A DNA stretch of 14,221 bases, taken from an uncultured Lysobacteraceae bacterium (GTDB lineage Bacteria > Pseudomonadota > Gammaproteobacteria > Xanthomonadales > Xanthomonadaceae). A program made the position numbers and the translations under genes. The stretch lies in assembly GCA_946480825.1 (NCBI GenBank), contig CAMLLG010000089.1, positions 1 to 14,221 of the forward strand. Direction: 5' to 3'. Under the pieces are notes generated by a model. The model did not search any database, had not been told where the DNA came from, and worked only from the letters and a program-made list of their open reading frames with translations. Position 1 is the stretch's first letter. Every line of letters starts with the position of its first letter. Of this stretch, positions 8,240 through 14,221 are shown one piece after another.

Positions 8240-8318
8240 CGGGAGGTAGGGGCTTGATAGACTGGGGGTGCCGGCGGGGGACCGGGACTTCGCATTCTAT
8301 TCGACCGGGACCGCCCCC

Positions 8319-9194
8319 ATGATGCCGCTTCGCTATCTGCAGATGGATGTGTTCGCCGACCACCCGGGCGCCGGCAATCCGCTGGGCGCCGTGCTCGACG
8401 GCGATCGCTTCGATCCCGCGCGGATGCAGGCGTTCGCGGCCTGGACCAATCTCTCCGAAACCATCTTCCTGTTGCCGCCGACCACGCCCGCGGCGGACTA
8501 TCGCGTGCGCATCTTCACGCCGCGTCAGGAGCTGCCCTTCGCCGGGCATCCGAGCGTCGGCGCCGCCTGGGCCGCGCTGGACGGCGGGCACGTCGCGCCG
8601 GACCGGACCCAACTCGTGCAGGAATGCGCCGCCGGCCTGTTGCCGGTACGGGTGGACGTGATCGGCGACCTCCGCTTTCCGAACGTGCGTGCGCCGCGCG
8701 CGCGACGCATCGGCGGTCCGGAACTGGCACCGGCCCTGCTGGAAGCGGCCACCCGGAACATGCGGGTTGGCGCGCTCGAGCACGCCCTCTGGGACAACGG
8801 CCCGCGCTGGTGGCTGCTGGAACTGGCCGATGCCGACGCCGTGCGCCGGCTGCAGCCGGATCTGCCGGCCATCGCCGCGCTGACGGTCGCGACCGGTGCC
8901 GTGGGCCTGGCGGTCCACGCCGCCGATGGCCAGCACGGCCACGATCTCGCGGTGCGCGCGTTCTGTCCCGCCGACAATATTCCCGAAGACCCGGTCACCG
9001 GCAGCGCGCAGGCCTCGATCGCGGCGCGCCTCGCCGCCGCCGGCCGCCTGCCCGGTCGCGACGGCCGCTATGTCGGCAGCCAGGGGCGCGAACTGGGTCG
9101 CGATGGTCTGGTGCGGGTCTGCGTGGATAGCGAAGGCGAGGTGTGGATCGGCGGCGCGGTGCAGCCGGTGATTCGCGGCCACCTTCACTGGTGA
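8319..9194 (+). CDS. PhzF-family isomerase/epimerase (first of two)
   Basis: A 291-residue member of the PhzF family, the diaminopimelate-epimerase-like fold that catalyses proton-transfer isomerisations of small molecules. Visible family motifs are LQMDVFADHPGAGNPLGAV (7-25), TNLSETIFL with the conserved catalytic Glu47, FTPRQELPFAGHPSVG (66-81) and the second-domain NIPEDPVTGSA (220-230). No phenazine genes are nearby, so phenazine synthesis is unlikely and the substrate is unknown. Tandem ATGs at 8319 and 8322 both fit; the longer frame from 8268 would add a tail upstream of the conserved start. The Shine-Dalgarno is weak (GGGA near 8307). The 79-base gap to the divergent lysC-lysA gene must hold both promoters; no strong boxes are visible. 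Confidence 0.85.
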   Translation: MMPLRYLQMDVFADHPGAGNPLGAVLDGDRFDPARMQAFAAWTNLSETIFLLPPTTPAADYRVRIFTPRQELPFAGHPSVGAAWAALDGGHVAPDRTQLVQECAAGLLPVRVDVIGDLRFPNVRAPRARRIGGPELAPALLEAATRNMRVGALEHALWDNGPRWWLLELADADAVRRLQPDLPAIAALTVATGAVGLAVHAADGQHGHDLAVRAFCPADNIPEDPVTGSAQASIAARLAAAGRLPGRDGRYVGSQGRELGRDGLVRVCVDSEGEVWIGGAVQPVIRGHLHW

Positions 9195-9294
9195 TCGCGC
9201 GGAAAAGACCGACGACGAGCGCCGCGAGCGATCCGCGGCCGCGGCGCCTCCGCGCTGATACGCTTCGCACCCCCACCGCAGGACCACGCCGCCG

Positions 9295-10185
9295 ATGAGC
9301 CCCCGCCGCTACATGCAAGTCGATGTCTTCGCCGATCGCCCCGGGGCCGGCAATCCGCTGGCGGTGGTGCTGGACGCCGAAGGCCTGCGCGACGATGAGA
9401 TGCAGGCCATCGCGAAATGGACGCGTCTGCCCGAAACCACCTTCGTGCTGCCGGCGACCGGCGACGACGCCAGCTATCGCATCCGCATGTTCAGCCCGCG
9501 CCGCGAAGTGCCGTTCGCCGGTCATCCCAGCGTCGGCACCGCGCATGCGGTGCTCGAAGCGGGACTGGCGACGCCGCGCGACGGCCTGCTGGGCAATCTG
9601 CTGATCCAGGACGGCATCGCCGGCAAACTGCCGTTGCGCGTGACCGGCGCAGGCGGCAGCCGCACGATCGCGGTGCGCACCCCGCGCGCCAGCGTGCGCG
9701 AGATCGCCGAGCGCGACGACCCGCGTCTGCGCGATACGCTGCGCACTCTGCCCCTGGGCGCATTGCCGCCCGCCTTGATGGACGGCGGCCGCCGCTGGTG
9801 GTTGGCCGAACTGGAAAGCGAAGCCGCGCTGCGCGCCGCGACGCCGCCGTGGGAGACCATCGGCACGTTGGCGCAGTCGACCGACAGCATGGGCCTGTGC
9901 GTGTACGCGCGCAGCGACGACCCGGTGTATTACCTCGCGGTGCGCGCCTGGGTCGGCGCACCCGCGCAATTCGAGGACGCGGCCTCCGGCGCCGCCAACG
10001 CCACCCTCGCCGCCTGGCTGGCCTCGCAGAACGCCCTGCCCGGCGACGACGGCTTCTATCGCATCAGCCAGGGCCGCGAAGTCGGCCACGACGCGATCAT
10101 CGAACTCACCGTCGACGACGCCGGCGACGTGTGGTCGGGCGGAAGGGTGTGCACGGTGGTGAGCGGGCACATCGACTGGCGGTGA
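9295..10185 (+). CDS. PhzF-family isomerase/epimerase (second, diverged paralogue)
   Basis: A 296-residue protein closely resembling the upstream gene: MQVDVFADRPGAGNPLAVVL (7-26), LPETTFVLP with conserved Glu47, FSPRREVPFAGHPSVG (66-81), GRRWWLAELE (165-174). In the second domain the usual EDPVTGSA becomes FEDAASGAANATLA (226-239), so the active-site loop differs from its neighbour. This suggests gene duplication followed by substrate change. The ATG at 9295 has AGGA about 12 bases upstream, a rather long spacing. A 100-base gap separates it from the first copy, so the two may be co-transcribed or separately driven. The substrate is unknown. The pair ends against the convergent unknown gene at 10273. 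Confidence 0.85.
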   Translation: MSPRRYMQVDVFADRPGAGNPLAVVLDAEGLRDDEMQAIAKWTRLPETTFVLPATGDDASYRIRMFSPRREVPFAGHPSVGTAHAVLEAGLATPRDGLLGNLLIQDGIAGKLPLRVTGAGGSRTIAVRTPRASVREIAERDDPRLRDTLRTLPLGALPPALMDGGRRWWLAELESEAALRAATPPWETIGTLAQSTDSMGLCVYARSDDPVYYLAVRAWVGAPAQFEDAASGAANATLAAWLASQNALPGDDGFYRISQGREVGHDAIIELTVDDAGDVWSGGRVCTVVSGHIDWR

Positions 10186-10216
10186 CGCCACCCAGACGCG
10201 ACACCATGGGTGCAAA

Positions 10217-10238
10217 GGCTGGTCTTCGAAGACCAGCC
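10217..10238. terminator. Perfect 22-base palindrome between convergent genes
   Basis: GGCTGGTCTT (10217-10226) is mirrored by AAGACCAGCC (10229-10238) around CG, forming a strong stem of at least 8 bp with a TTCGAA apex. It lies in the 87-base gap between the PhzF pair and the convergent unknown gene. On the minus strand it is followed by TTTGC, on the plus strand by no T run, so it is a plausible but imperfect terminator. Confidence 0.55.
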
Positions 10239-10272
10239 GCTTCCGGTGTCGGTCGATTGTTTCAGCGATTTT

Positions 10273-11241
10273 TCATGGCGCCGCAGGCTGCGCGAACGAA
10301 AACGCGTCCAGCCATTGCAGGCGCGTGCCGCTGCGCACCCACACCCGCGCCTCATCCTTGCGGATGGGCAGACCATTGAATACGACGCCGCGCAGCCGTG
10401 CCGATTTCTTCTCGGCGGAAAGCTTCCATTCGCGGCGGCCGGCAGTGCTGAAATCGTGGACCAGAAGATCGACGGCCTCTTCCGATGCCTTGTTCAGCAG
10501 CGCGTGCAACTGCGCGGGGGCCATGCGCAACCATCGATCGAGATTCTCCTCCTGCGATCCGTCTTCCACCAGAAACGCCGACCCGTAGGTGCGACGGAAA
10601 CTCACCGCGGTCTTCATGCGCCCCTTGCCATCCAGCTTCCGCTCGACGACGCGCACGAACAGCACGACTTTCAATCGGTCGAAACGATAGTCGACCACGT
10701 AACTCGGATAGACGATCAACGCACGCGGTGCGAAGGGCGGTCCCTGCAGCGGCCGATCCAGCGACACGATGACGGGGTCCGGCGACAGCCCGGGACTGGC
10801 GATCCCGCTTCGGAGGGCCGCCTCGATGCTTCCGTTGAAATCGTAGTCGCCCAGATGATCGCGAAGACGCGCCAGCGCCTGGCTTCTCGACGAATCGGGA
10901 CTTCGCGCGGCGCTGTCGGCCATCCCCGTGATCGCTCCGCCGATGCCGCCGGTGAGCCCGCCCATCATGCCGGCGATCGCCGAGGTGTCGGGGGATTCGA
11001 TGCCCAACTCGGGCCGATTGAGCACGATCTCGATCGCCAATCGATCCGCGAGCGGATTGGGTTGCGGCTTGTTCGCGCGATCGACGTAAGGATTGTAGGC
11101 CTGCGGCAGGTTCTGCGAGAGACAGGCCATCGACGGAGCCAGCAGCATCGCCGCGAGTCCCAGCGAACGTGCGCCCCGCAACAGAAGACGCTTCGCATGC
11201 CATGCCGCGATGCGGCGAGCGGATGAAGTGCGATGCATCAT
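10273..11241 (-). CDS. Exported protein of unknown function with a glycine-zipper segment
   Basis: I do not recognise a family for this 322-residue protein. Residues 1-40 have a basic start (RRIAAWHAKRLLLRGAR) and a hydrophobic core ending in LLAPSMAC, a likely signal peptide. Cys40 follows Ser-Met-Ala, which is a poor lipobox, so I would not call it a lipoprotein. Residues 88-106 (SAIAGMMGGLTGGIGGAITG) carry Gly94, Gly98, Gly102 and Gly106, a GxxxG repeat typical of glycine zippers that pack helices in or on membranes. The rest (about 150-310) looks like a soluble beta-rich domain without catalytic motifs. The ATG at 11241 overlaps the HIT gene TGA in an ATGA tetranucleotide, implying coupled translation. 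A second Met follows directly. The product is probably periplasmic or envelope-associated. Confidence 0.75.
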   Translation of the reverse strand: MMHRTSSARRIAAWHAKRLLLRGARSLGLAAMLLAPSMACLSQNLPQAYNPYVDRANKPQPNPLADRLAIEIVLNRPELGIESPDTSAIAGMMGGLTGGIGGAITGMADSAARSPDSSRSQALARLRDHLGDYDFNGSIEAALRSGIASPGLSPDPVIVSLDRPLQGPPFAPRALIVYPSYVVDYRFDRLKVVLFVRVVERKLDGKGRMKTAVSFRRTYGSAFLVEDGSQEENLDRWLRMAPAQLHALLNKASEEAVDLLVHDFSTAGRREWKLSAEKKSARLRGVVFNGLPIRKDEARVWVRSGTRLQWLDAFSFAQPAAP

Positions 11242-11585
11242 GCGCCGAACCGCCCCAGCGGCGCGCCCGCGAGCAGATGCAGATGGATCTGGAACACGGT
11301 CTGGCCGCCGTGATCGTTGCAGTTCATGACGATGCGGTAACCGTCCTCGGCGAAGCCCTGCTCTTTGGCATAGCGCGCCGCGGCGACGGCGAGGCGGCCG
11401 ACGATCCCGGCCTGATCGGGCTGCAGATCGTTGAGGGTGGGAATGGTCGTCTTCGGCACGAACAGGATATGGATCGGCGCCTGCGGTGCGATGTCCCTGA
11501 ATGCGATGATGTGTTCGTCTTCGTAGACGATGTTCGCAGGAATCTCGCGGCGGATGATCTTGTGGAAGATGGTGTCGCCGGGCAT
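11238..11585 (-). CDS. HIT-family (HINT-like) nucleotide hydrolase
   Basis: A 115-residue histidine-triad protein, the usual length for bacterial HINT. It begins with the family signature MPGDTIFHKIIRREIPANIVYEDEH, continues with IAFRDIAPQAPIHILFVPK, and ends in GGQTVFQIHLHLLAGAPLGRFG. The triad reads Q-I-H-L-H: the first of the three His is Gln here, while the central His, the presumed nucleophile, and the last His are kept. HINT enzymes hydrolyse purine nucleoside phosphoramidates and acyl-adenylates in the cytoplasm. The ATG at 11585 has AGGAG about 8 bases upstream. The frame extends further 5' but without family similarity. A TAGAAT box lies about 71 bases upstream. It overlaps the downstream unknown gene by four bases. 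Confidence 0.92.
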   Translation of the reverse strand: MPGDTIFHKIIRREIPANIVYEDEHIIAFRDIAPQAPIHILFVPKTTIPTLNDLQPDQAGIVGRLAVAAARYAKEQGFAEDGYRIVMNCNDHGGQTVFQIHLHLLAGAPLGRFGA

Positions 11586-11655
11586 CGCGGGTCTCCTGGG
11601 TTCATTGGATGTCGTGCCGGGAAGTCGTGCGCACCGAAGTCCCGGAATGCGTTCG

Positions 11656-11661
11656 ATTCTA
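11656..11661 (-). promoter_or_regulatory. Putative -10 box for the HIT operon
   Basis: The minus strand carries TAGAAT, one mismatch from TATAAT, about 71 bases before the HIT start codon. CTGCAT at 11679-11684 is a weak -35 candidate 17 bases upstream. The 227-base divergent gap 11586-11812 also must hold the protease promoter, for which I see no convincing boxes. Confidence 0.35.
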
Positions 11662-11812
11662 ACCACTGCGCCGCATCGATGCAGGCCACCGCTCGATCGA
11701 AAGACCGCATGCGCGACAGCATCCTGCCAAAGTGGACATGGCCGTGGCGTGCGATCGCGTCCAGTGTGAAGGCGTCGGCGATCACGCCGGCACGACCTCA
11801 CGAGGAAAACGC

Positions 11813-13189
11813 ATGAAACGCACGCTTTCGTACATGGCGCTGTGCCTGCTCGCGCCCGCACAGATCGCTTTCGCATCCACGCCGCCTGCCGATGCACGCG
11901 GCCGCGACCTCGATCTCGTACCGCACGAAATCCTGATCAAACTCAAACCCGGCGCGCGCGCCGCGGACGCCGCCGCACGGATCCCCGGCTTGGCGATCGA
12001 AACGCGAACGCAAACGTTGAGCCTGGCGCGGCTGACGCCCGCCGGAGCGCGCCTCTACGGCAAGGAAGAAGCGCGCGCAGCCACGCTGCAACTGCTCGAA
12101 CGCATCCGCCGACTCCCCGATGTGGCCTATGCGCAGCCGAACTATCTGTTCACGCTGTCGCACACCCCGAACGACCTGCTGTATCCGCAGCAATGGCACT
12201 ACCCGATGGTCGGCCTGCCTTCGGCTTGGGACATCACCCGCGGCGACGCTTCGATCAGGATCGCGATCCTGGACACCGGCCGCAACTATCACCCGGAACT
12301 CGCCGGCAAATGGCTGCCGAACGAATACAACGCCGAACAACCCGGCTACAACGCCACCGATCGATCGAAGTTCTCGCACGGCACGCACGTGGCCGGCATC
12401 GCGGCCGCGAGTTCCGGCAACGGCACCGGCATCGCCGGCGTCTGCCAGAACTGCATGCTGCTCAACGTGAAGGTGACCGACGCACGCAACCGGGTGCCGC
12501 TGTACAACGTCGTCGCCGGGATCGACTGGGCCATCGCCAACGGCGCCGACGTGATGAACATGAGTTTCGAATTCGCCGAGCCTTGCACGCAGTTGCGTAT
12601 GCCCGCATTGCGCGATGCGATCACGCGGGCGACTGCGGACGGCATCGTCGTCGTGGCCGCCGCCGGCAACGGCCGCTCGGAGGTCGACAACACCTCGCCG
12701 GCGTCCTGCCCCGGCACGATTTCCGTCGCGGCGACCGACCGCGACGCGAAGTGGCTGGCACCCTACAGCAACGGCGGACCGTCCACGGGAATCACCGCGC
12801 CCGGCGGCGGCGGAGAGCTGGTGCAGAGCGGCACCTCGACGATCTATGGCGCGACCACCGGCCACCCGAATTGCCCCGATGCGGACGGCCAAGTCTTCCT
12901 TCCGAACAACCATGGCGCGCTGTCGGCGTGGAGCGTGCTCGACGAAAACGCGACGCCCCAGATCACGCATTGCTATCGCTATCTGTCCGGCACGTCGATG
13001 TCGGCCCCCCATGTCTCCGGCACGGCCGGCCTGATGCTGGCCGCGAACCCGTCGCTGACGCCGGCGCAGATCAGGTCGATCCTGCAGAAAACCGCAAAGC
13101 CGATGCCGCTGTGCGGCCCGGACTGCGGTCCCGGATTGCTGGACGCACACGCGGCGGTCGCCGCTGCGCGCGATCTCGCGAATCCGTGA
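11813..13189 (+). CDS. Exported S8 (subtilisin-like) serine protease
   Basis: A 458-residue preproprotease. Residues 1-22 (MKRTLSYMALCLLAPAQIAFA) form a Sec signal peptide. Residues about 33-115 (VPHEILIKLKPGARA to VAYAQPNYLF) are an I9-type inhibitory propeptide. The catalytic domain has Asp154 in IAILDTG, His189 in SHGTHVAGI, the oxyanion Asn286 in AAAGNG and Ser395 in LSGTSMSAPH. Several Cys (211, 214, 258, 299, 354, 387, 434, 438) suggest disulphides suited to an extracellular enzyme. It ends shortly after the domain, without the C-terminal PPC/P extension common in secreted Lysobacter and Xanthomonas proteases. The ATG at 11813 was chosen over 11732 because GAGGAA lies about 8 bases upstream and the signal peptide starts there. 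It diverges from the HIT gene. Its role is probably extracellular protein degradation. Confidence 0.93.
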   Translation: MKRTLSYMALCLLAPAQIAFASTPPADARGRDLDLVPHEILIKLKPGARAADAAARIPGLAIETRTQTLSLARLTPAGARLYGKEEARAATLQLLERIRRLPDVAYAQPNYLFTLSHTPNDLLYPQQWHYPMVGLPSAWDITRGDASIRIAILDTGRNYHPELAGKWLPNEYNAEQPGYNATDRSKFSHGTHVAGIAAASSGNGTGIAGVCQNCMLLNVKVTDARNRVPLYNVVAGIDWAIANGADVMNMSFEFAEPCTQLRMPALRDAITRATADGIVVVAAAGNGRSEVDNTSPASCPGTISVAATDRDAKWLAPYSNGGPSTGITAPGGGGELVQSGTSTIYGATTGHPNCPDADGQVFLPNNHGALSAWSVLDENATPQITHCYRYLSGTSMSAPHVSGTAGLMLAANPSLTPAQIRSILQKTAKPMPLCGPDCGPGLLDAHAAVAAARDLANP

Positions 13190-13211
13190 ACGCGGCGCAC
13201 CAACCGTCGAG

Positions 13212-13242
13212 TTCCCGGGCATGCGCGATGCGCTGCCCGGAA
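13212..13242. terminator. Hairpin downstream of the S8 protease
   Basis: CCGGGCA (13215-13221) pairs with TGCCCGG (13234-13240). After a single bulged T, GCGC (13223-13226) pairs with GCGC (13230-13233) around a GAT loop. The 11-bp GC-rich stem lies 23 bases after the protease stop, between convergent genes. A loose T run (GTGTTTC) follows on the plus strand. Probably the protease terminator. Confidence 0.55.
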
Positions 13243-13253
13243 GGTGTTTCACC

Positions 13254-13275
13254 AGCATGCCCGGAGCGGCATGCT
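13254..13275. terminator. Hairpin at the recR stop codon
   Basis: AGCATGCC (13254-13261) and GGCATGCT (13268-13275) form a perfect 8-bp stem with a 6-base loop, touching the last base of the recR stop codon. It can act on the minus-strand recR transcript. No U tract follows. Confidence 0.45.
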
Positions 13276-13874
13276 CAAACCGGCATTTCGCTGCGGGTGC
13301 CGAAGGCGTGCGACAACGTGCCGCGATCGACGTATTCGAGTTCGCCGCCCAGCGGCACGCCGTGAGCGAGACGGGTCGGCACGACCTGGTGCTGGCGCGC
13401 GAGCTGCGCGAGGTAATGCGCGGTCGCTTCGCCTTCGACGGTGGGATTGGTGGCGATCACGAGCTCCCGCACCTCGCCCTCGGCGAGGCGCGCGGCGAGC
13501 TTTTCCAGCCCGAGTTCGCGCGGGCCGATGCCGTCGAGCGGGCTGAGCCGGCCCTGCAGCACGAAATAAAAGCCACGGAAGCCGGTGGCCTGTTCGATCA
13601 CCAGCCGATCCGCCGGCGATTCCACCGCGCACAGCAGATGCGCGTCGCGCGAAGCGCTGGCGCAGGTGGCGCAGACCTCGGTCTCGCTGAAATCGCGGCA
13701 GCGCGCGCAGTGACCGATGCGCTCCACCGCCGCGGCCAGCGCGTCGGCAAGACGCTGGCCGCCGTCGCGATCGCGCTCCAGCACGTGGTAGGCCATCCGC
13801 TGCGCGGTTTTCTGGCCCACGCCCGGCAGAATGCGGAAGGCGTCGATGAGTTGTTCGAGAAGGGAGGTGGTCAT
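13275..13874 (-). CDS. recR: Recombination mediator protein RecR
   Basis: RecR works with RecF and RecO to load RecA onto SSB-coated single-stranded gaps. The 199 residues have normal length and order: helix-hairpin-helix [20 protein letters not shown] (5-24), a four-Cys zinc finger CARC-x8-CATC (Cys56, 59, 68, 71), a Toprim domain with [12 protein letters not shown] (84-95) and the conserved [16 protein letters not shown] (141-156), and a C-terminal [23 protein letters not shown] (169-191). The ATG at 13874 matches the usual family start; an in-frame TTG at 13883 is less likely. The Shine-Dalgarno is poor. In many relatives recR directly follows dnaX and ybaB, but here at least 347 bases of repeat-filled DNA lie upstream, so recR seems to need its own promoter. 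Confidence 0.95.
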   Translation of the reverse strand: MTTSLLEQLIDAFRILPGVGQKTAQRMAYHVLERDRDGGQRLADALAAAVERIGHCARCRDFSETEVCATCASASRDAHLLCAVESPADRLVIEQATGFRGFYFVLQGRLSPLDGIGPRELGLEKLAARLAEGEVRELVIATNPTVEGEATAHYLAQLARQHQVVPTRLAHGVPLGGELEYVDRGTLSHAFGTRSEMPV

Positions 13875-13886
13875 CGTAGGCAACCG

Positions 13887-13920
13887 GTAGAGCGGGCTGT
13901 AGAGCGGGCTTCAGCCCGCT
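13887..13920. repeat. REP-like palindrome with a duplicated 12-base arm upstream of recR
   Basis: GTAGAGCGGGCT occurs twice in tandem (13887-13898, 13899-13910). The second copy continues into a palindrome, AGCGGGC TTCA GCCCGCT (13903-13920). The shared core TGTAG, AG, GGGCTTCAGCCC matches the palindromes inside murL, so both belong to one dispersed repeat family. It lies 13 bases upstream of the recR start codon, so on the recR transcript it would fold next to the ribosome-binding region. Confidence 0.75.
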
Positions 13921-14102
13921 GTTCTCTCAAACGAAGCACGACAGACCGAAGCCTGACGCCTCTCCACTTTTTCTCCCGGAAAATCATCAGTTTGATCCCG
14001 TTCGATAGATGACCATCGTCCCAAGCCAAATGCAAAAGACCTGCTTTTGATCGATTCGAATCCAATTTACTGCGAAGGCTGACGGAACGATCTACCGCAC
14101 GG

Positions 14103-14221
14103 CCTTTGTTTCGCTCGCTGCCGCGAGCGAGTCACTTTTCTTTGCTTGTGCAAAGAAAAGTAACCCAAAGAAAGCACACCCCGTCGGTCGCGCCCGGCGC
14201 GTTGCGCCGGGTGCACGGGTT
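14103..14221. repeat. Hairpin-rich dispersed intergenic repeat (continues past the window)
   Basis: Three perfect stems follow one another: TCGCTCGC/GCGAGCGA (14111-14130), ACTTTTCTTTGC/GCAAAGAAAAGT (14134-14161) and CCCGGCGC/GCGCCGGG (14193-14211). I recognise the type from other Xanthomonadaceae-like genomes, where the middle stem recurs between genes and its plus-strand reading gives the often mis-annotated peptide SLFFACAKKSNPKKAHP. That recognition is from memory, not a search. The element probably extends beyond 14221. Confidence 0.65.

Larger units (their letters stand above)
13875..14221. other. Gene-free, repeat-rich interval upstream of recR
   Basis: No convincing gene is present in these 347 bases. 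They hold the REP-like element at 13887-13920, a stretch (about 13925-14100) visibly richer in A and T than the neighbours and with a GATTCGAATC palindrome at 14053-14062, and a hairpin-rich dispersed repeat from about 14100 to the window end. A minus-strand frame of 64 codons (13871-14065) partly encodes the repeat and has no recognisable domain. Confidence 0.6.

Noticed and set aside
5558..8257. An 899-codon plus-strand open frame opposite the lysC-lysA fusion
   Set aside because: Antisense shadow of a confidently identified gene; its composition is low-complexity and it has no motifs.
5145..9287. A 1380-codon minus-strand open frame
   Set aside because: Only its last 162 codons, from the GTG at 5633, look like protein; the rest is a shadow of lysC-lysA and the first PhzF gene in the wrong frame.
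8319..10185. Phenazine biosynthesis locus
   Set aside because: PhzF-family proteins are widespread, and no other phz genes are present in the window.
13871..14065. A 64-codon minus-strand frame whose stop overlaps the recR ATG in an ATGA
   Set aside because: The overlap is tempting, but its C-terminal third is translated REP-like repeat and there is no domain or ribosome-binding site. I treat it as chance.
14129..14221. Plus-strand open frame reading SLFFACAKKSNPKKAHP
   Set aside because: This peptide is a by-product of a dispersed intergenic repeat, not a gene.
13887..14221. CRISPR array or attachment site
   Set aside because: Repeats are few, differ in length and are not regularly spaced; no cas, integrase or tRNA gene is visible.

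Overview
The window is GC-rich, densely coded DNA that looks chromosomal. The gene content points to the gammaproteobacterial family Lysobacteraceae (Xanthomonadaceae), most likely Lysobacter or a relative. Three features support this: a fused aspartate kinase/diaminopimelate decarboxylase gene, an adjacent murD2-murL pair (the glutamate-epimerising peptidoglycan route first described in Xanthomonas), and short dispersed repeats of the GTAG-N-GGGCTTCAGCCC and CTTTTCTTTGC/GCAAAGAAAAG types. The family assignment is inferred from recognised protein sequence, not from a search.

Layout. (1) 1-224: the 5' end of ssb runs leftward off the window and diverges from ispB; each gene has a perfect TATAAT box, with an imperfect tandem repeat between them. 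(2) ispB (polyprenyl diphosphate synthase) converges, across a 13-bp perfect hairpin, on a secreted dienelactone-hydrolase-family gene. (3) 2307-8239, minus strand, is the core of the window: a four-gene unit transcribed as lysC-lysA fusion, then a 4-TM membrane protein, then murL, then murD2. The first three are chained by GTGA stop/start overlaps. (4) 8319-10185, plus strand: two tandem, diverged PhzF-family genes, transcribed away from the lysC-lysA fusion. (5) 10273-11585, minus strand: a HIT-family gene overlapping (ATGA) a gene of unknown function that encodes an exported protein with a glycine-zipper segment. (6) An exported S8 (subtilisin-like) protease on the plus strand converges on recR on the minus strand. 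(7) 13875-14221: no convincing gene, only repeats and hairpins.

How the genes fit together. The fusion enzyme covers the first step towards meso-diaminopimelate (aspartokinase) and the last step to lysine (DAP decarboxylase), so it sits at the node that supplies the third residue of the peptidoglycan stem. MurD2 adds L-Glu to UDP-MurNAc-L-Ala, and MurL then epimerises that terminal L-Glu to D-Glu. The operon therefore groups supply of stem residues 2 and 3, with an uncharacterised membrane protein translationally wedged between the two halves.

Most unusual observation: murL carries a pair of REP-like palindromes inside its reading frame (about 4696-4776). They encode a Pro/Gly/Ser-rich linker just before the ATP-binding GGGKDS loop. 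A related palindrome lies next to recR. I saw no phage, transposase, CRISPR array, tRNA or rRNA.
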